Position numbers and translations under genes: made by a program
DNA from: Acheta domesticus
Taxonomy: Eukaryota > Arthropoda > Insecta > Orthoptera > Gryllidae
NCBI GenBank assembly: GCA_031308135.1
Contig: JAHLJT010008756.1
Span: 63,580,232-63,644,231 of the forward strand
DNA: 64,000 nt
Reading direction: 5' to 3'
The notes under the pieces: model-generated
The model's database searches: none
What the model was told of the DNA's origin: nothing
What the model saw: only the letters and a program-made list of their open reading frames with translations
In this document: positions 33,297 to 45,743 of the stretch, one piece after another
Layout of the letters: the number at the start of each line of letters is the position of its first letter
Numbering within the stretch: position 1 is the first letter of the stretch

Positions 33297-35072
33297 CATG
33301 CGCAGCGATAACGTTGGCTCTGAGCTCAGTCGGTGCCACCCAATACTCAAAAGGCAGAACTCTTTAAACTCGGGTACTGCTTTAAGTAATGACTTACCAA
33401 TACAATTATTTCTTTCTCGCCTTTCGAATTCTTTGAGAAGAGAAAGTTTCGTAATCATGCGCCAGAAAACAGCGAAGTTTTTTCAGAAAAACCCATTATT
33501 CATTTAACCACAAAATACAAGTGAAAAGTTCAAAACACATTTTACGAAACATATTCTTAACGTTGTGAATCATGATGTTTTGTAAAAAGGGCATTTTCAA
33601 CAATTTTGTTCGTAGTGAGAATTATCTTTTGAAAACACAAAGGAATCTTGTAAAGTGGTACTGCGCTGGTCTCATAATTTTTTCTCTAGAGGAAAACTAT
33701 GGGCCCCTTGTGAGGATAGTTTTGCAAATTTTCAGTGGAACGGTCAAAGGAGCACTTTTAATGTAATTATGTCATGATCTGATTTTTGGCTGACGACAAA
33801 GAATGCACTAAATGGCAGAACATGAATGCTGTAAAAATAGGAGTAAGCAACATACGTCGATAAACGTTGAAAAATCACAACAAAATATAGAAAACAAACG
33901 TTGGATGTCAATCTCTTCCAAAGATTTTAAAATATATTTCTCAACGACAGTAGGGTCAAATAATAATTTTTACATCCTCAGAACATTTGTCTTTTGTACT
34001 TCTCCCTCGTTCTGGGTAGATTGATTCAAAACAGTTGATGAGGTCGAGAACTCGAAATACCAAACTGACAAACCAGCTTCTTACCTCACCAGGATACGGT
34101 GATCAAGTTCATCCACAGTACTTTTACTGACATTGTTAAGTGCACATTATTGGGGAGAAAAGTATTAAAATTATTCACATTGAGAATAAAATAAGATTGA
34201 TTTTTCAACCATGTTGAGGCAAAACCACAATGTAAGAAATATCTTAATTTAGTTGTCAGTCAACAAAATAGTCAGTATACCCTCAATGTATCGTTCTCGA
34301 TTGCTGAGGCCCGTCGGGCCAGGCAGAAATACACGAAAACCGAAAATAAATTAATAAGTCATTCCAAAAACTTACAACTTTATGGTACACTTAAACGATC
34401 TTGTATTATCACGTTTTAAAGTGGTGTTTCGTCATGACATTTTGATTGCGGTATCAAAATTGGAATCTTATAGTTATTCATTCAAATAGGCCTGAATAAA
34501 TAGGTATGGCTATTCAATAAGTACTCAAAGAAGCAAACATGACATCTTTTATTTAGAATTAAAATGAGCAATGCGAGATCGCGATGTGCAGCGAAATGAA
34601 TTCGGAATATAATGGGTTAGTGAGAACAAACTTACTTTTGTAATCAATACTGACCAACGTGTAAGTATAAATAAATTCTTGTTTTATTTCCAAAGCAATC
34701 TCTATTATTGATCATATCACGTTTTCAGTTACATTCCGTGGAACATGCTGAGCAGTTCGAATGACCGAAAAATCAGTTGCAAGCGATTATTTCCACAGCA
34801 GTTGCGGAATCATGCCATATAAACTTACAACTTAACTACAAACTTATCGCGGAAAATCGTTGATACTTGCCGAAAACTGATATATTATTTTACACGCTCT
34901 AAAGCGACACATACTCTAAAACGATGTTTAAGTAAAAATCATTATCTAAGAAATATTACTAGAATATTCTGTGAAAACAGCGTATTATCTTTAAAACATA
35001 TCTCGCTTAAAGGAAAAGTATTACTGTACTATATTTCCTAACAAAATGTGCGATGTATATCTGTAATTTTAG
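33297..35072. other. AT-rich, intron-like sequence
   Basis: No recognisable feature until the splice-acceptor-like sequence at its right end: branch-like CTAAC near 35038 and TGTAATTTTAG at 35062-35072. Confidence 0.4.
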
Positions 35073-35233
35073 AACAGAATGTACATCCCGAAGAAATCGA
35101 ATCTATACAAAGAATCGTTTTCGTAGTTGATAGTCTACAAAGAACTGAGCCTGCAGATGAATCAGTTCTAGATAAACTTGTATCTCATGGTGATATCAGT
35201 AAAATATCAAGAAATTTAAAATGCATCCTATGA
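35073..35233 (+). CDS. Candidate terminal exon, death-effector-domain-like
   Basis: Preceded by a CTAAC branch-like motif and an ATTTTAG acceptor. With one base from an upstream exon it reads about 53 residues to a TGA: a helix-like NVHPEEIESIQRIVFVVDSL, a spacer, then ADESVLDKLVSHGDIS and an NLKCIL end. Charge pattern and order fit helices 2-5 of a death-effector domain (typically PEEL.SLKFL...LF.KLE..G.LS..NL..L). The domain is cut before its last helix by the stop. Phase fits the exon ending at 5739. It may be an insect FADD- or caspase-8-like gene, an alternative end, or a decayed exon. No other domain exon was found. Confidence 0.35.
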
Positions 35234-35874
35234 TATTTGTTTCTCAAAAAGCATGCCTATCTTCATATGAGGCCTAATGTGGTACTAATATCCACTGGCA
35301 CAAATGAAAACTAGTGGTGCTAAAACAGTGCGTACTTCCTCTCCCGTATTTTCAACCACGACTGCGCGGAAAGTACGCGAATTTACGTTTTAAATTAGGT
35401 GTAGAAAGTGCCAAATCATAAAAACCTCCATACGTAATGAGGAATCGTATTAAGAAAGTTATCAAGATTTCAATTCGTATTTCCTAATTTTCGAGTAACA
35501 TTGATATTACATGATAATTTTCATACCTTATACACCTCAAAAATTTGCGCATGCGTTTAAGTATTTTTATAAAACTGAAAACTATAGCTTCAAGTGATTC
35601 GACGATTCCGTATTAATAAATGCTTATCTGCACGAATTCTGATTATTCTTCATTTTAACAAAGTGTTATGGCGGTTAACTTTAACAAAATATAAATAATA
35701 GTCTTATTCTGTGGCGAAGATGACCCCCGTGCTTTAAGGATTATTTTACCATTTATTTCTGTAGAATTGGTTCAGCAATTAAACAGTTCCGCGGAAGCAA
35801 GAAGGGCATAACACGTATCCCGAAGTGATCTCCAGATAGCTCCGAAGTCCTCATTTGCCGAAAAAAAAAAATTA
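35234..35874. other. AT-rich non-coding stretch
   Basis: Nothing recognised. Confidence 0.4.
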
Positions 35875-36116
35875 AGGCGACTGCACACATTCGGCATTCG
35901 CCGAGTAGTGAGTTACTGCTCGTCCAATTTCGAGCAGCTGAAGTACTCGGGGAATGTTCGTTTCTTTGGTTGTGTCGAAAAGACCGTCACGCGGGGGGTA
36001 CGGCAAGCACCGAATGTTCGACGCCCGGCAAATTGTAAGCAATCCATCCACACCACTCGTGTTTCTGCGAATGATCACTCGCTACTTGCCGAATACCGAA
36101 TGTGTGGAGCCACCTT
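35875..36116 (+). mobile_element. M1 MITE, copy 1
   Basis: Inverted ends: left AAGGCGACTGCACACATTCGG, complement of the right AAGGTGGCTCCACACATTCGG. The body is rich in CGAATGTTCG, CGGCAAGC and CACTCGC motifs. No coding capacity. Shares order and sequence with copies at 36635, 37142 (inverted) and 42453. Confidence 0.85.
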
Positions 36117-36509
36117 TAGGCTTCCTGCCGAGTCTCCGCCCGAACTGGATCAGGTTTTTGTCCAGTTTCCCTGATCCATTGAGCAAATGCTGAGATTGCC
36201 CCTTGTTTTGCTTCTGGACGTAAATGTAGCTTCACTGTGCGCACATTTTGTTGAGCACTCCTTTTGCTTGTAGTTCATTTACCGTTAAATTTGATTTTCT
36301 ATAACTCGGGAAAAAACATTTTTCAAATATTTTTATTTTTCTAAAATAATTATTTTCTAAATTCATTTTTTCGTTTTTTTTTAATTTTTAATTTTTTTTT
36401 AAATTCTGGCCCTCAAGAAAATGTGCGCAGATAAATTTCTTTTCCCACACGTCATATACAGTTTTTACTGTTTTTTGACAAATAAATAAATAAACTGGCA
36501 CAGAAACCC
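36117..36509. other. Spacer between M1 copies
   Basis: Starts with CGAGTCTCCGCCCGAACTGG, similar to CGAGTCTCTGCCCTGCCCGC after M1 copy 2. The rest is T-rich low complexity (36290-36400). Confidence 0.5.
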
Positions 36510-37141
36510 GCCCTGCCCGTCCTGCCCGCGCGCCGCGAGCCACCAACTCCGCCGACGTCGGCCGCCTTGGGTCTCGGGGGCCCGCGGGCCCTCCGTGGAG
36601 TCGCCCGCCGCAACGTTACGTCATACGTTCCGTTAAGGCGGTGCCACACTTTCGGCATTGGCCGAGCAGCGAGCTACTGCTTGCCCCATCCAGAATAGCT
36701 GATGTGTTCGGTGAATGTTCGCTTCCTTTGGTGTATCTTGACTATACGACACGCGGTGGGTTGGGCGAGCACCTAACGTTCGTCACTCGGCAAACAGCAA
36801 GCGACCCATCCACACTATTCGGGATTCGGCGAGCGGCCACTAGCTACTCGCTTAATACCGAATTGAGGAGCAAGAGACCCATCCACACTATTCGGGATTC
36901 GGCGAGCGGCCACTAGCTACTCGCTTAATACCGAATTGAGGAGCAAGAGACCCATCCACACTATTCGGGATTCGGCGAGCAGCCACTAGCTACTCGCTTA
37001 ATACCGAATGTGAGGAGCTGTTATCAGGCTACCTACCGAGTCTCTGCCCTGCCCGCCCGCCGCGAGCCATCAACTCCGCTGTCATGGGCCTCAGGCAGCC
37101 GCGGGCCCTCCGCCGCGTCGCCTGCCGCAACGTTGCACCGT
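36510..37141 (+). repeat. Duplicated GC-rich block flanking M1 copies
   Basis: A GC-rich block of about 100-125 bp occurs at 36510-36634 and again at 37043-37141. Both contain GCGCCGCGAGCCA/GCCGCCGCGAGCCA-type starts, CAACTCCG, CGCGGGCCCTCCG and GCCGCAACGTT, and both are followed directly by an M1 terminal repeat. Orientation is the same although the following M1 copies are in opposite orientation. Confidence 0.85.
36635..37023 (+). mobile_element. M1 MITE, copy 2, with internal 73-bp triplication
   Basis: The left end AAGGCGGTGCCACACTTTCGG is followed by the standard M1 body. The right portion is expanded: a 73-bp unit starting CCCATCCACACTATTCGGGA occurs at 36805, 36878 and 36951, the first two practically identical and the third changed at a few bases near its end. 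The right terminal repeat is degraded (GTGAGGAGC). Confidence 0.88.
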
Positions 37142-37375
37142 AAGGCCGCTCCACACATTTCGTTATTCGGCGAGTAACGAGCAACCGCTTATCGAACCCC
37201 AAGTAGTGTGGATGAGTTGCTTGCTTTTTGCCAAGTGACAAACAATATTGGTGCTTGCCCTACCCACCGCGTGGATACGTCGAAGGAAGCGAACATTTAC
37301 CAAACACATCAGCTGTTTGGGATTGGGCGAGCAATAGCTCGCTGCGTGGCGAATGATGAATGTGTGGACCCGTCT
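37142..37375 (-). mobile_element. M1 MITE, copy 3, inverted
   Basis: AAGGCCGCTCCACACATTTCG starts it, and ATGTGTGGACCCG ends it. Internal blocks (CACCGCGTGG, GAAGCGAACATTTACC, CACATCAGCTG) are the reverse complement of those in copies 1, 2 and 4. Confidence 0.85.
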
Positions 37376-40300
37376 ATTCCGTTATACAACATGTGAACAA
37401 TGCTTAAGAAAGCCGACATATCTCAAATAGTTAATAATATAAGATCATTGAAAAATTACAGACACAGTTTGAAGATAGTAAAACGAGGCTATAAGGCCGA
37501 GGTTTATAACAAAGTCCGTTGTTTATATTATCGGCGGTGTGCCGTTATATAATTTTCGCAATATCTCCTGGTTATAAGAAAACGTGATAAATATCTTTTT
37601 GTAGAGTACATGTCTGCCTTCTTTAGCTACAACTTATTCGTCTCGATTGTTTTCAATGGATGGCGGGCTGTTAAATTTGTGATGGATGCCGGCCAGTTTA
37701 CGGATGCCGGTGGGTATAAGTCCTCCGTTTGGTTGCAGTAAGTCGATTATATTAGTAAGACGAAAATAAACAATTTTTTCGACAGCATCTAATTAAAGGG
37801 GATAATTTCAGAGCATGCATACCGTGCTAAATGGTCTATTTTTAGCACTAGTTCTAAAGGTGAAATGATGCTCAAGAGTTTTGATCAATCTCTGAATGCA
37901 AAAATGAAAAGAAAATACTTTCGTCTGACCCCATCAGCTACCATTAAAAGACTTGTAAATTTGAATTAAAATAAAATGAAGGTCAGTAAAACTGTCTAAA
38001 AATAGTGCATGACACACGTGGTCAAAGTGATTTTGTTTTGTTCGTACGATTGCGCCACTCGCGTCGCAACCTTTCCTACTCGCAAAATAAAATAATTACT
38101 AGTCGAATCAAAAATAACTATTACTAGAAAAATATCATTTGATAGTTTGTAAGACGTTCGTTAATATAGGGTGGAATGTATTGTTTTGGCTGAAAAAAAA
38201 GACCCCAGCCAAGAAAAAAATCTTTCGATAGTAAAATGATTATTTTTGAGATTGTTAATTTTCATGACGATGGATAATGCATTAAACTTGAAAACTTTTA
38301 ACATTATTGTTTGCAATGTTCTAAATTTATCATAAAACTGTCAAATTCACAGAACAAATATTTCTAAGATTTTGCACGATGAATAAAATTCTAGATTGGC
38401 GGTTCACTCATGATCACATTAATGGACAATTACTCTCTCCTTTTCTCAGACAGACGAAAATAATTATTTGAAAAAATCATACATTAACTACCTTAACTTA
38501 AGCCATGGCTTTTATAATTATTGCGTACATTTTTACCAGAAATGGTTATATGTAATGTATTTTATATGCATGGGCCTGATCTTGAGAGAAACTGAAATTC
38601 AAAAATTCTATTCTCTTGAAACATTGTGCTGGCGAAGAGCCCTATGAATTTTTTCAACTGCCACAATGCATATTTATGAAACTCTTCGAACAGTAAAGAT
38701 GTCTAGACGCTCATTTAGTGGTTTTAGAAGAAATAAATATAAAGTCCTGAACTACCGCAATCGATTTCGTGCGCCAGAATGATAGGAAGAAATACGAGAA
38801 ACATGTTCCCGAGGGTGACCTAGAATAGAATTTATAGACAAAAATATATTTTATAAATAAGGTATCCAGAAAGGAACCGCACACTGCAATAAATAAAATA
38901 TCTAGGTTTGAAAAGATAATTGCCATCAATGTTGTCAGCTGACCTTATGGTTGACTAGGTGAATAAGAAGATATAGCTTACACCACTTGCTGTAATCTTA
39001 GGTATAGTGTAAGTTCTTGGAATTTGGCTCAGCGTTTGAATACACAAACGGAACTATCAAAACTAAAACACACTACTCCCAATGAGCTCTGCAGCCGTCA
39101 TTTGTCTAATTCAGGATCTTCAACCCATGGCTTAATTTTTGGCAGATGAATGAAGGCAGAATGTAGGCAGCCCGTTTCTTACGTTTTAAAAAAATTAAAA
39201 CCAATATTGATAATTCAATAACAAAGAAACAGGTCGGGTCTCACATTAAATTCAAGAATGTTACTACATGATTTGTGATATTCATTAACATTGAAAAGTG
39301 AAAGACGATATTCATGTAGGCCTTGCAATGTTAAGTAATCCCTACAGTTATTGTAGTGCTATAATTATGATACATTTGTGTTACGTAAGTATCATGATCA
39401 TGCCATTTTGTTATGAATAAATCATTGCAGCCCGCTGGTGTTTCACCAGAAAGAAAATGACCTTTAGTTAAAAAGAATTTGAAGACCACTGTCCCCCCAG
39501 CTGTCTCTGAATTCAAACTCACAAAAAATCCAATCCATAGAATCAGAATTAAAAATAAATATTCATTCCATGTATTCCAAATCAAATTCAAGCATAGAAC
39601 TTGAGTAAAGGACCCATAGTGGGACATCTTCCCAATGTACAGTTCGTAAGTTTAGAATAAGTGATAAAAAAATACTTACGTAAAGTTTAAATAACTGTGT
39701 ATTTATGAAACAAAACAAAAACAATCTGGCCTAAATATTCAAGGCCATCTGCCTCAACTCCGTCCCCACTCACCACCCACCGCCTCGTCGACCGGCGACG
39801 TTTGCGCATAAGTTACATTATAGATCGTGTTATTTAATGGAGTTCCTACTCTTCTTTTCTGTATCAGAAAGAAAACGTTGTTTGAGGAATTGGCTTATTA
39901 ACGGTCTTAACCAACGATCAATTAATAATTACTGGGTATATTTTCACTGAAGAGAGATCTTCGAAATGTAGTTGTTTAATATGATTTCAGAATTACTACT
40001 GAAGAGATTTTACGGAAACAAATTATTTACGAAATAATACATTACCTACATCACAATTCAACACAACCCACTCCCAACGACAAGGCCCCTGATTTTTTAA
40101 AAATACTATATATTTATCTTAGTTCGACCTTCTAGTTTTTCAATGTTTTTCAAAAGAATTACCATAAAATACTTTCTTAATAATAATTTGAACAATGCGG
40201 ATAAAAATGTGTTTACAAATACAATTACAAGACATTAATGTCTTAATTAACTACATGTCGAAACCTCTAAATATTGAGTTAAAGATGTTTGAAAATATAC

Positions 40301-40641
40301 AATAATTCTAATTTATTGCAAATTATGTATAAAAGAAAATATTAAAGAATTAATGAAATATACAAATTATAGGGGTTGCAATAAATGTTTTGAAAGCCTT
40401 GATTTAATTCTAGAATTTGTTTACATATCCAACGACAAGGCCCTTTAAATTGAGAAAAACCATTGTAGTAAGACCATGTGTAGACGAAACTAATCATCTT
40501 AATCAACAAAAATTTCAATAAATTAAAGATTCAAACGAAAACTAACAAACATGACAACTAAACATCAGGTGGGCACTGCTGCCAGAGCTTGCAGGAGGGT
40601 CGTACGTTATTACTTTTGGGGAATCTGTTACTATAATATTA
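37376..40641. other. AT-rich, intron- or intergenic-type sequence
   Basis: No exon, RNA gene or transposon feature recognised. Confidence 0.4.
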
Positions 40642-40823
40642 CTGTAAACCGTCGTTAGAGTGAATCGCTTAACACGGATTTCGCCGTATCACGAACAAAA
40701 CTTTGACGTCAGTAAGGAATTACGGTAATACGGCCATTTATATCACTCGGATAACACGAATTTTTATAACGCGAACTCCAATAACTTCGATCCCTTGGAA
40801 TTCATGTTAATGAAGGTCTACTG
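40642..40823. mobile_element. Tigger/pogo-type MITE relic
   Basis: The complement of the right end, CAGTAGACCTTCATTAACAT, and the left end CTGTAAACCGTCGTTAGAGT are similar over about 25 bp. The body has repeated CGGATTTCGCCGTAT, CGGATAACACGAAT and ATAACGCGAACTCC motifs, typical of Tigger-like elements. 182 bp; no transposase. Confidence 0.6.
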
Positions 40824-42452
40824 CACTCTTTTGGAGTTAGCGGTCTGCTGTGACACAAAATCCAATCAACAAAATCTATAATAGAGCTCCTACTGAAAAC
40901 GTCACTCACCAAGAATCCCGCATACGGGAATTACCTCAATTTTCAGCCTACTGACGAGGTTATTTAGGGAATTAATATGCACAATTTCAAGTTATTAATA
41001 TTTTATTATGTTTCTTTGGAATATTGTTATAGTACGTTTCACAATTCAATTAAATCACGCCTAACGGAGATTCGAAACTGGGAAGCCGAAACCCTATAAT
41101 ATTTCAGTATTTTAGATTTAATGAATGTTGATTAAATGTTTACCCTTGTATATTGTTTCTAATTTTATGTTTCATTTTAAATATTGATTTCTAAAAAGTT
41201 AATAAATATTTGTCTGGTGCCGCTGGTCGAAAATAATACTAAATATCTTTCGTCCTGAGGAAGATCTCAATACCTGTATGACGGTCAAAAGTTAGCAGCT
41301 GTGTGTAGGACGCGACGTGTCCCGGACAGGCAAAAATCTATTAACTCCGGCCACGAAAGCCACGATTTCAATACATTTATCCACTCTCGGAGTGTTTTTC
41401 TGCACAATAGAACGAATAGCCTACCCCGCGAGCGCGCACCTACTGAGCCCGATACTATGCCTCGCGGTCACAGGCTTGCTGCCGGCAACGTTCCCAACGT
41501 TAGGCTTTATTGTAGGGCATGTGCGTCTACGATATCATTATACTCCCCTTTTCTCACAAAATGTATACTTTGAATAATTCACTTTGTGGTTGTCCCAATG
41601 CCTTATTTACAATAAGACGCTTGTAAATATTATTATTGTGTACATTTTAGCAGAAAAGTTTTTGGTGTATTCGCAATATTTTAGAATATCTTTATTTAAA
41701 CTAGTTCATTTTCATTTTAAAAAAATATTGAAGTTTCTTTTCTTGATAGTTGTTTCTACAATTAGTCAGAAAAATGAAAACTGACCAAATACCATCCTTT
41801 AATTCTGTTTACAGTCTGATTACAATTGTCATTTATCTAAGATTAGTGACCTGAAACAGCAAAATGCTGCCGAACAAAACCACAAAAAAATATTTTCCAA
41901 AAAATGGTACGCACACTTCTCAAGAACAACAAATAAAATACTCTCATATAACACTGCAAAAAAATTGATATTCTTGAGTCTTCATGAATACCGCAGTAAC
42001 ATAGCATTGTTGACACGGATACAGTTCTTTTCAGCCATTCCAAGAAGATAAAAAAGTTGCTTATCCACAAACAAATGCTTATGAACAAACAAATATTTAA
42101 TGGCGGGTGGGTTCTTCCGTGGGACTTTGCTGTCGCATGACGACAGCGTTGTCGTAAGCAGCGACACATTAAATATGAGAATTCGGTCGGTACGCGAATG
42201 AGAATAAACGGAATAACACAATCAATAAAATGCATTTTTCAGCCCAGATCGAAACAGTTCCACTGTTTTTGAATTTCCCTGAGTTCCTGTGTGTTTCGAA
42301 ATTATAAATCTCTCTCACAAGGCCAGAGCCTGTACAGCTTTCTTTCAACTTGTGCACTCTTTGGAAATTACTATAGGTTCGAAGCTGGAAACAATATAGT
42401 AGGGAAATACTATAGTAATATAGATTCGAAGCTGGAAATAGTGTATAGGCTT
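40824..42452. other. Non-coding stretch
   Basis: Nothing convincing. 41300-41540 is CpG-richer with overlapping short ORFs (90 and 86 codons) of no recognised family. Confidence 0.35.
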
Positions 42453-42700
42453 AGGGCGGCTCCACACATTCGGCATTCCCCGAGCAGCAGCTACTGCTCA
42501 TCCAATCGCGAGCAGCTGATGTGTTCAAAGAATGTTAGCTAGCTTTGACGTGTCTGTGTCGTGATGTGGCCGACACGCGGTGTGTGGGGCGTACACCGAA
42601 TGTTCGTCACTTGACAAATAGCATGCAGCTCATGCACACTATTTGGGATTCGACGAGCGTTTGATAGCTATTGGCCTAATAACGAGTGTGGAGCCGCCTT
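42453..42700 (+). mobile_element. M1 MITE, copy 4
   Basis: The left AGGGCGGCTCCACACATTCGG faces the right GTGTGGAGCCGCC. Internal CGAATGTTCGTCACTTGAC, GACACGCGGTGTGTGGGG and CACACTATTTGGGATTCG match copies 1 and 2. The cleanest copy for the terminal repeats. Confidence 0.9.
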
Positions 42701-43560
42701 TACGCCAACTTATACTCTCAGTACTCAGTAGAAAATAAAAAATTAGACCACTACGGACGATGTAAATGTGACTAAGTTCCAAAATCCCTTGTGTCAATTT
42801 TAATATTCCAAGAATTTTTGTAGGTCTTGTTATTTCATTGGCCATGCATTTGCGTAAGATGTCTGTTCCTAATATTTTAGACATAGACATTTTTACTGAA
42901 AATAGAAAAAGTATATTAAATATATATGATTAGCCCTTTTTAAACAGCATCATGAAGAACGAAGTGTATTTCACCGGGAACTAAAGTGACTTTCGGTAAT
43001 ATTCAGTACGGCGAATGTAGAAGAGAAACAAATGTTTTCTCTGAAATGGGAAGAGCTCCGTTGGAACAGACATTTCACATACAAGCACTTGACAAGTGGT
43101 AGAAAATAACACACGAAATGTTGTGCAAGTTATCAGGTGAATAAACAAATTCATCCACTTTAGGTTTCTCGTGATTTGAACCACCAAAATCTTTTAAAAG
43201 ACCATCTCATACTAAGGACGAGGATTATATCGCATTTTCCTGAATATATATGCCCCCTTAAGTTTTTGTATGAATATTTCGAAAAACTTCATTACGTAGG
43301 CAGTTTCTCCTGTTATTCCATGCAATAATGAGGTTTAAAAACTGTAAATTTCCTGCTATTTTCAATGTCAGCATGTTCTAAGAAAATTCCGTGAGGTATG
43401 TCAGAAATAATACAACGTCTGCCCACTTGTTACATAGGTTAAAAAATAAATGACAATTTTGAAAAAATATTTTGGATAATTTTCAGATACACACGAATTA
43501 ATTAACGAATCTCCTTTCATTTTTGCCAATTTTTCACAAAATAGGGGCTTTTATTCGAGA
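42701..43560. other. AT-rich sequence upstream of the CpG domain
   Basis: Nothing recognised. Confidence 0.4.
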
Positions 43561-44040
43561 AAATACGGCATTCCGCGTCCGCCGTGCGCAAAACCGCCGC
43601 GCCGCAGCCCGCTGTTCACTCACGAGGCCGCGGGCTCGCCGCCGCCGGCCGGCAACACTCCGTCCGGCGCGCGTAGCCAGCGCGCCGCGGTCCCCCTCCA
43701 CGCCACCGCGCGGTAGTGGGGGAGCGTCCGCTTCGCGCGGCGTGGTGGGGGCAGACGCGGGCGCCGGGCGGCGCGGAGAGGGGGTAAGACGCGGCGCGCC
43801 AGCGGTCTCTCCTCAAATTATGAAGTGCACGGCGGCGCGGCGGGCGCCCTGGCTCCTCCCCGCCGCCGGCCCGGGGGCAGTCCTCCGCCGCGCCGCCTCG
43901 CGCCTTGGCCCCGCCCCCGCCGCCGCCGCCGCCCCGCGCGCGCCCCGCCGCCGGAGGAGGAAGCGGCTGCAGGCGCCGCGCCGCGCGCCCACTCCCTTGC
44001 TGCCTTCGGCCGGTCTTTTCTTGCCAGGCCGCCCTCCGAA
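43561..44040 (+). promoter_or_regulatory. Upstream CpG island of the midline/H15-like gene
   Basis: Abrupt shift to very GC- and CpG-rich sequence with GCC/CCG runs, back to AT-rich by about 44190. It lies 4.2-4.7 kb upstream of the coding start and may be a separate promoter or upstream leader exon. A 220-codon ORF spans it, but its Arg/Ala/Pro composition and ORFs in every frame show it is only GC-rich sequence. Confidence 0.45.
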
Positions 44041-44760
44041 TACTTCATGCTGCGACTGTTTTCATTGTAATATGCAGAGGCGTGTCTATGTTGATATTCA
44101 GGCGCCCGTCGCATGCACAGAATGTGTGCCCCCTGACAGAATTGTTCCAATTAGGATAGTTGTTGTTTTAGTGGAGATACTCTAAACAGCGCCCCTTGAG
44201 AATGGCACTCACGGCACATGCCATGTCTGCCAAACCGTAGATGCATCTCTGGTATTATGTAAAGGTGTTCCCCACCTCTCCGTGGAAATAAAATTGCAGT
44301 GCCCAAATAATTGCGTGTTTTATAGCTGTGACTGGTATTGCAGCACTTCTTTTGTGATATAACTCGTGAGAAAAAAAAGTATTCTTTCGATAATTTTGTA
44401 ATTTGTTTGCCTGTGCGTGAATAAATACTTCGAAATTATATTAACTTTTAATATTATCAATCGCTGAAGAAAAATTAAGAAACAAAGCTTTTTATTTATT
44501 CTGAGATATTTGGCATTCCCATATTTTATTATGATATCTTTTCGTCTAGGTAAGAAACTAGAAAATAAAATAAAATATTGTGAATATGAGGAAAAGGTAG
44601 TTTGATACTGATTCTCTTTGTTTTATTTTCTCTTTTTTTTCTTTTCCGCTAATTCGAATAAATTATTTTTCAATGGGTTTATGGTTCATGCTCGTTTGAG
44701 AGATACCAAATTCGCGATGACAGGCGAGAGGTTACGTGTGATTTTTTTAAAAATCACGCT
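44041..44760. other. AT-rich gap between two CpG islands
   Basis: Ordinary AT-rich DNA separates the two islands. No exon seen. Confidence 0.4.
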
Positions 44761-45683
44761 CGTCTTCACGCCGGGTGGCGGCACCGCGGGCAGACCGGCG
44801 GTTTTTCTAATTCCACTTCCCTCCAGCGGCGCCTGACCTGGCAGTACCTCTCGGTTTGGCCGTCAGGTGGAACTGGGGTCGTCGCCCAAGACCGCCCGCG
44901 CCCGGCAGTGGCGCCACAACGCCGCGCAAGGCGCCGGCGGTCGCTCGCGACGCCCTCGCCCGCCTGCCCGCCCGCGTCGCGACGCCTCCGCCGCGCTTCT
45001 CTCTCTCCCCTCTCGACGCTCCGTTTCTCTCTCTTTCTCTCTCGTTATTTCTCTCTCTGTCGTCGTCGGTCTCGCTCCGTCGCGCCGCGCCGCCCGCCCT
45101 TCCCCTCCGCCATACCCCCACCACGCGGCCACGCCACGCCGCGTGTCCCCGCCCAGGTGGCGTCACCGCGCCGCCGCCGCCGCCGCCGCCACATCAGCCC
45201 GACGCGGCGCGGCGCCGCCGCCGACGGCTCCGTCGGGGACACACTCACACAAACACACACATTCACCCCGCTCGCTCGACGCGGCGTTAAAAAGGAAGGT
45301 GGCATCTTGGCATCCCCACTCTTCCCTACCTCGCCTCCCTCTCCCCTCCGCGATCTCGCCGCTCCCCTCCCCACCCGGCCGAGCCCCTCTCCCGCCACCC
45401 CCCTCCACCCCGCGACAAGGCACCCGCGAGCGCGTGGACGTGAGCGCCTCCAACTCCGCCGCCTCCGCGGGCGCGCGTGTTTGTATGTGTGCGCGCGTGA
45501 GGGAGCGCCGTGTGTATGTGTGTGTTTGCGGTATCGCATGATAGGGATTGTTGGCCGGCGCTGTCAGCGAGGCGGTTTTCCAGTCGATCTTATCCCGCAC
45601 GTTCGCTCCCCCTCCGGGTTTCCTCCCCCCACCCCCCCGCCAGTCCCCAGCGCCGGCGGTGGCCTCTTCTGAACGTCAAAAAA

Positions 45684-45743
45684 ATGGCAGAGCGCCTGGG
45701 CGCCGGCTGGCAGTGTGCGGAGCGGAGGCGGCGTGAAGCGTAG
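45684..45743 (+). other. Upstream ORF in the leader region
   Basis: ATG with AAA before and G after (strong context) opens a 19-codon frame ending TAG, about 2.5 kb upstream of the main start. If this stretch is in the mature leader it could dampen translation of the main ORF. Only sequence context supports it. Confidence 0.3.

Noticed and set aside
36452..37241. ORFs over the GC-rich blocks and M1 copies
   Set aside because: They follow repeated DNA units and recur with each copy; explained by the MITE and the duplicated block.
43523..44185. 220-codon + strand ORF in the upstream CpG island
   Set aside because: Arg/Ala/Pro-rich translation and simultaneous long ORFs in other frames and the opposite strand show it is a by-product of GC-rich DNA; no domain, no splice logic.
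44867..45672. ORFs of 224 and 254 codons in overlapping frames
   Set aside because: Both read through CT, CCG and CA runs with low-complexity composition; no recognisable family, and the opposite strand is also open.
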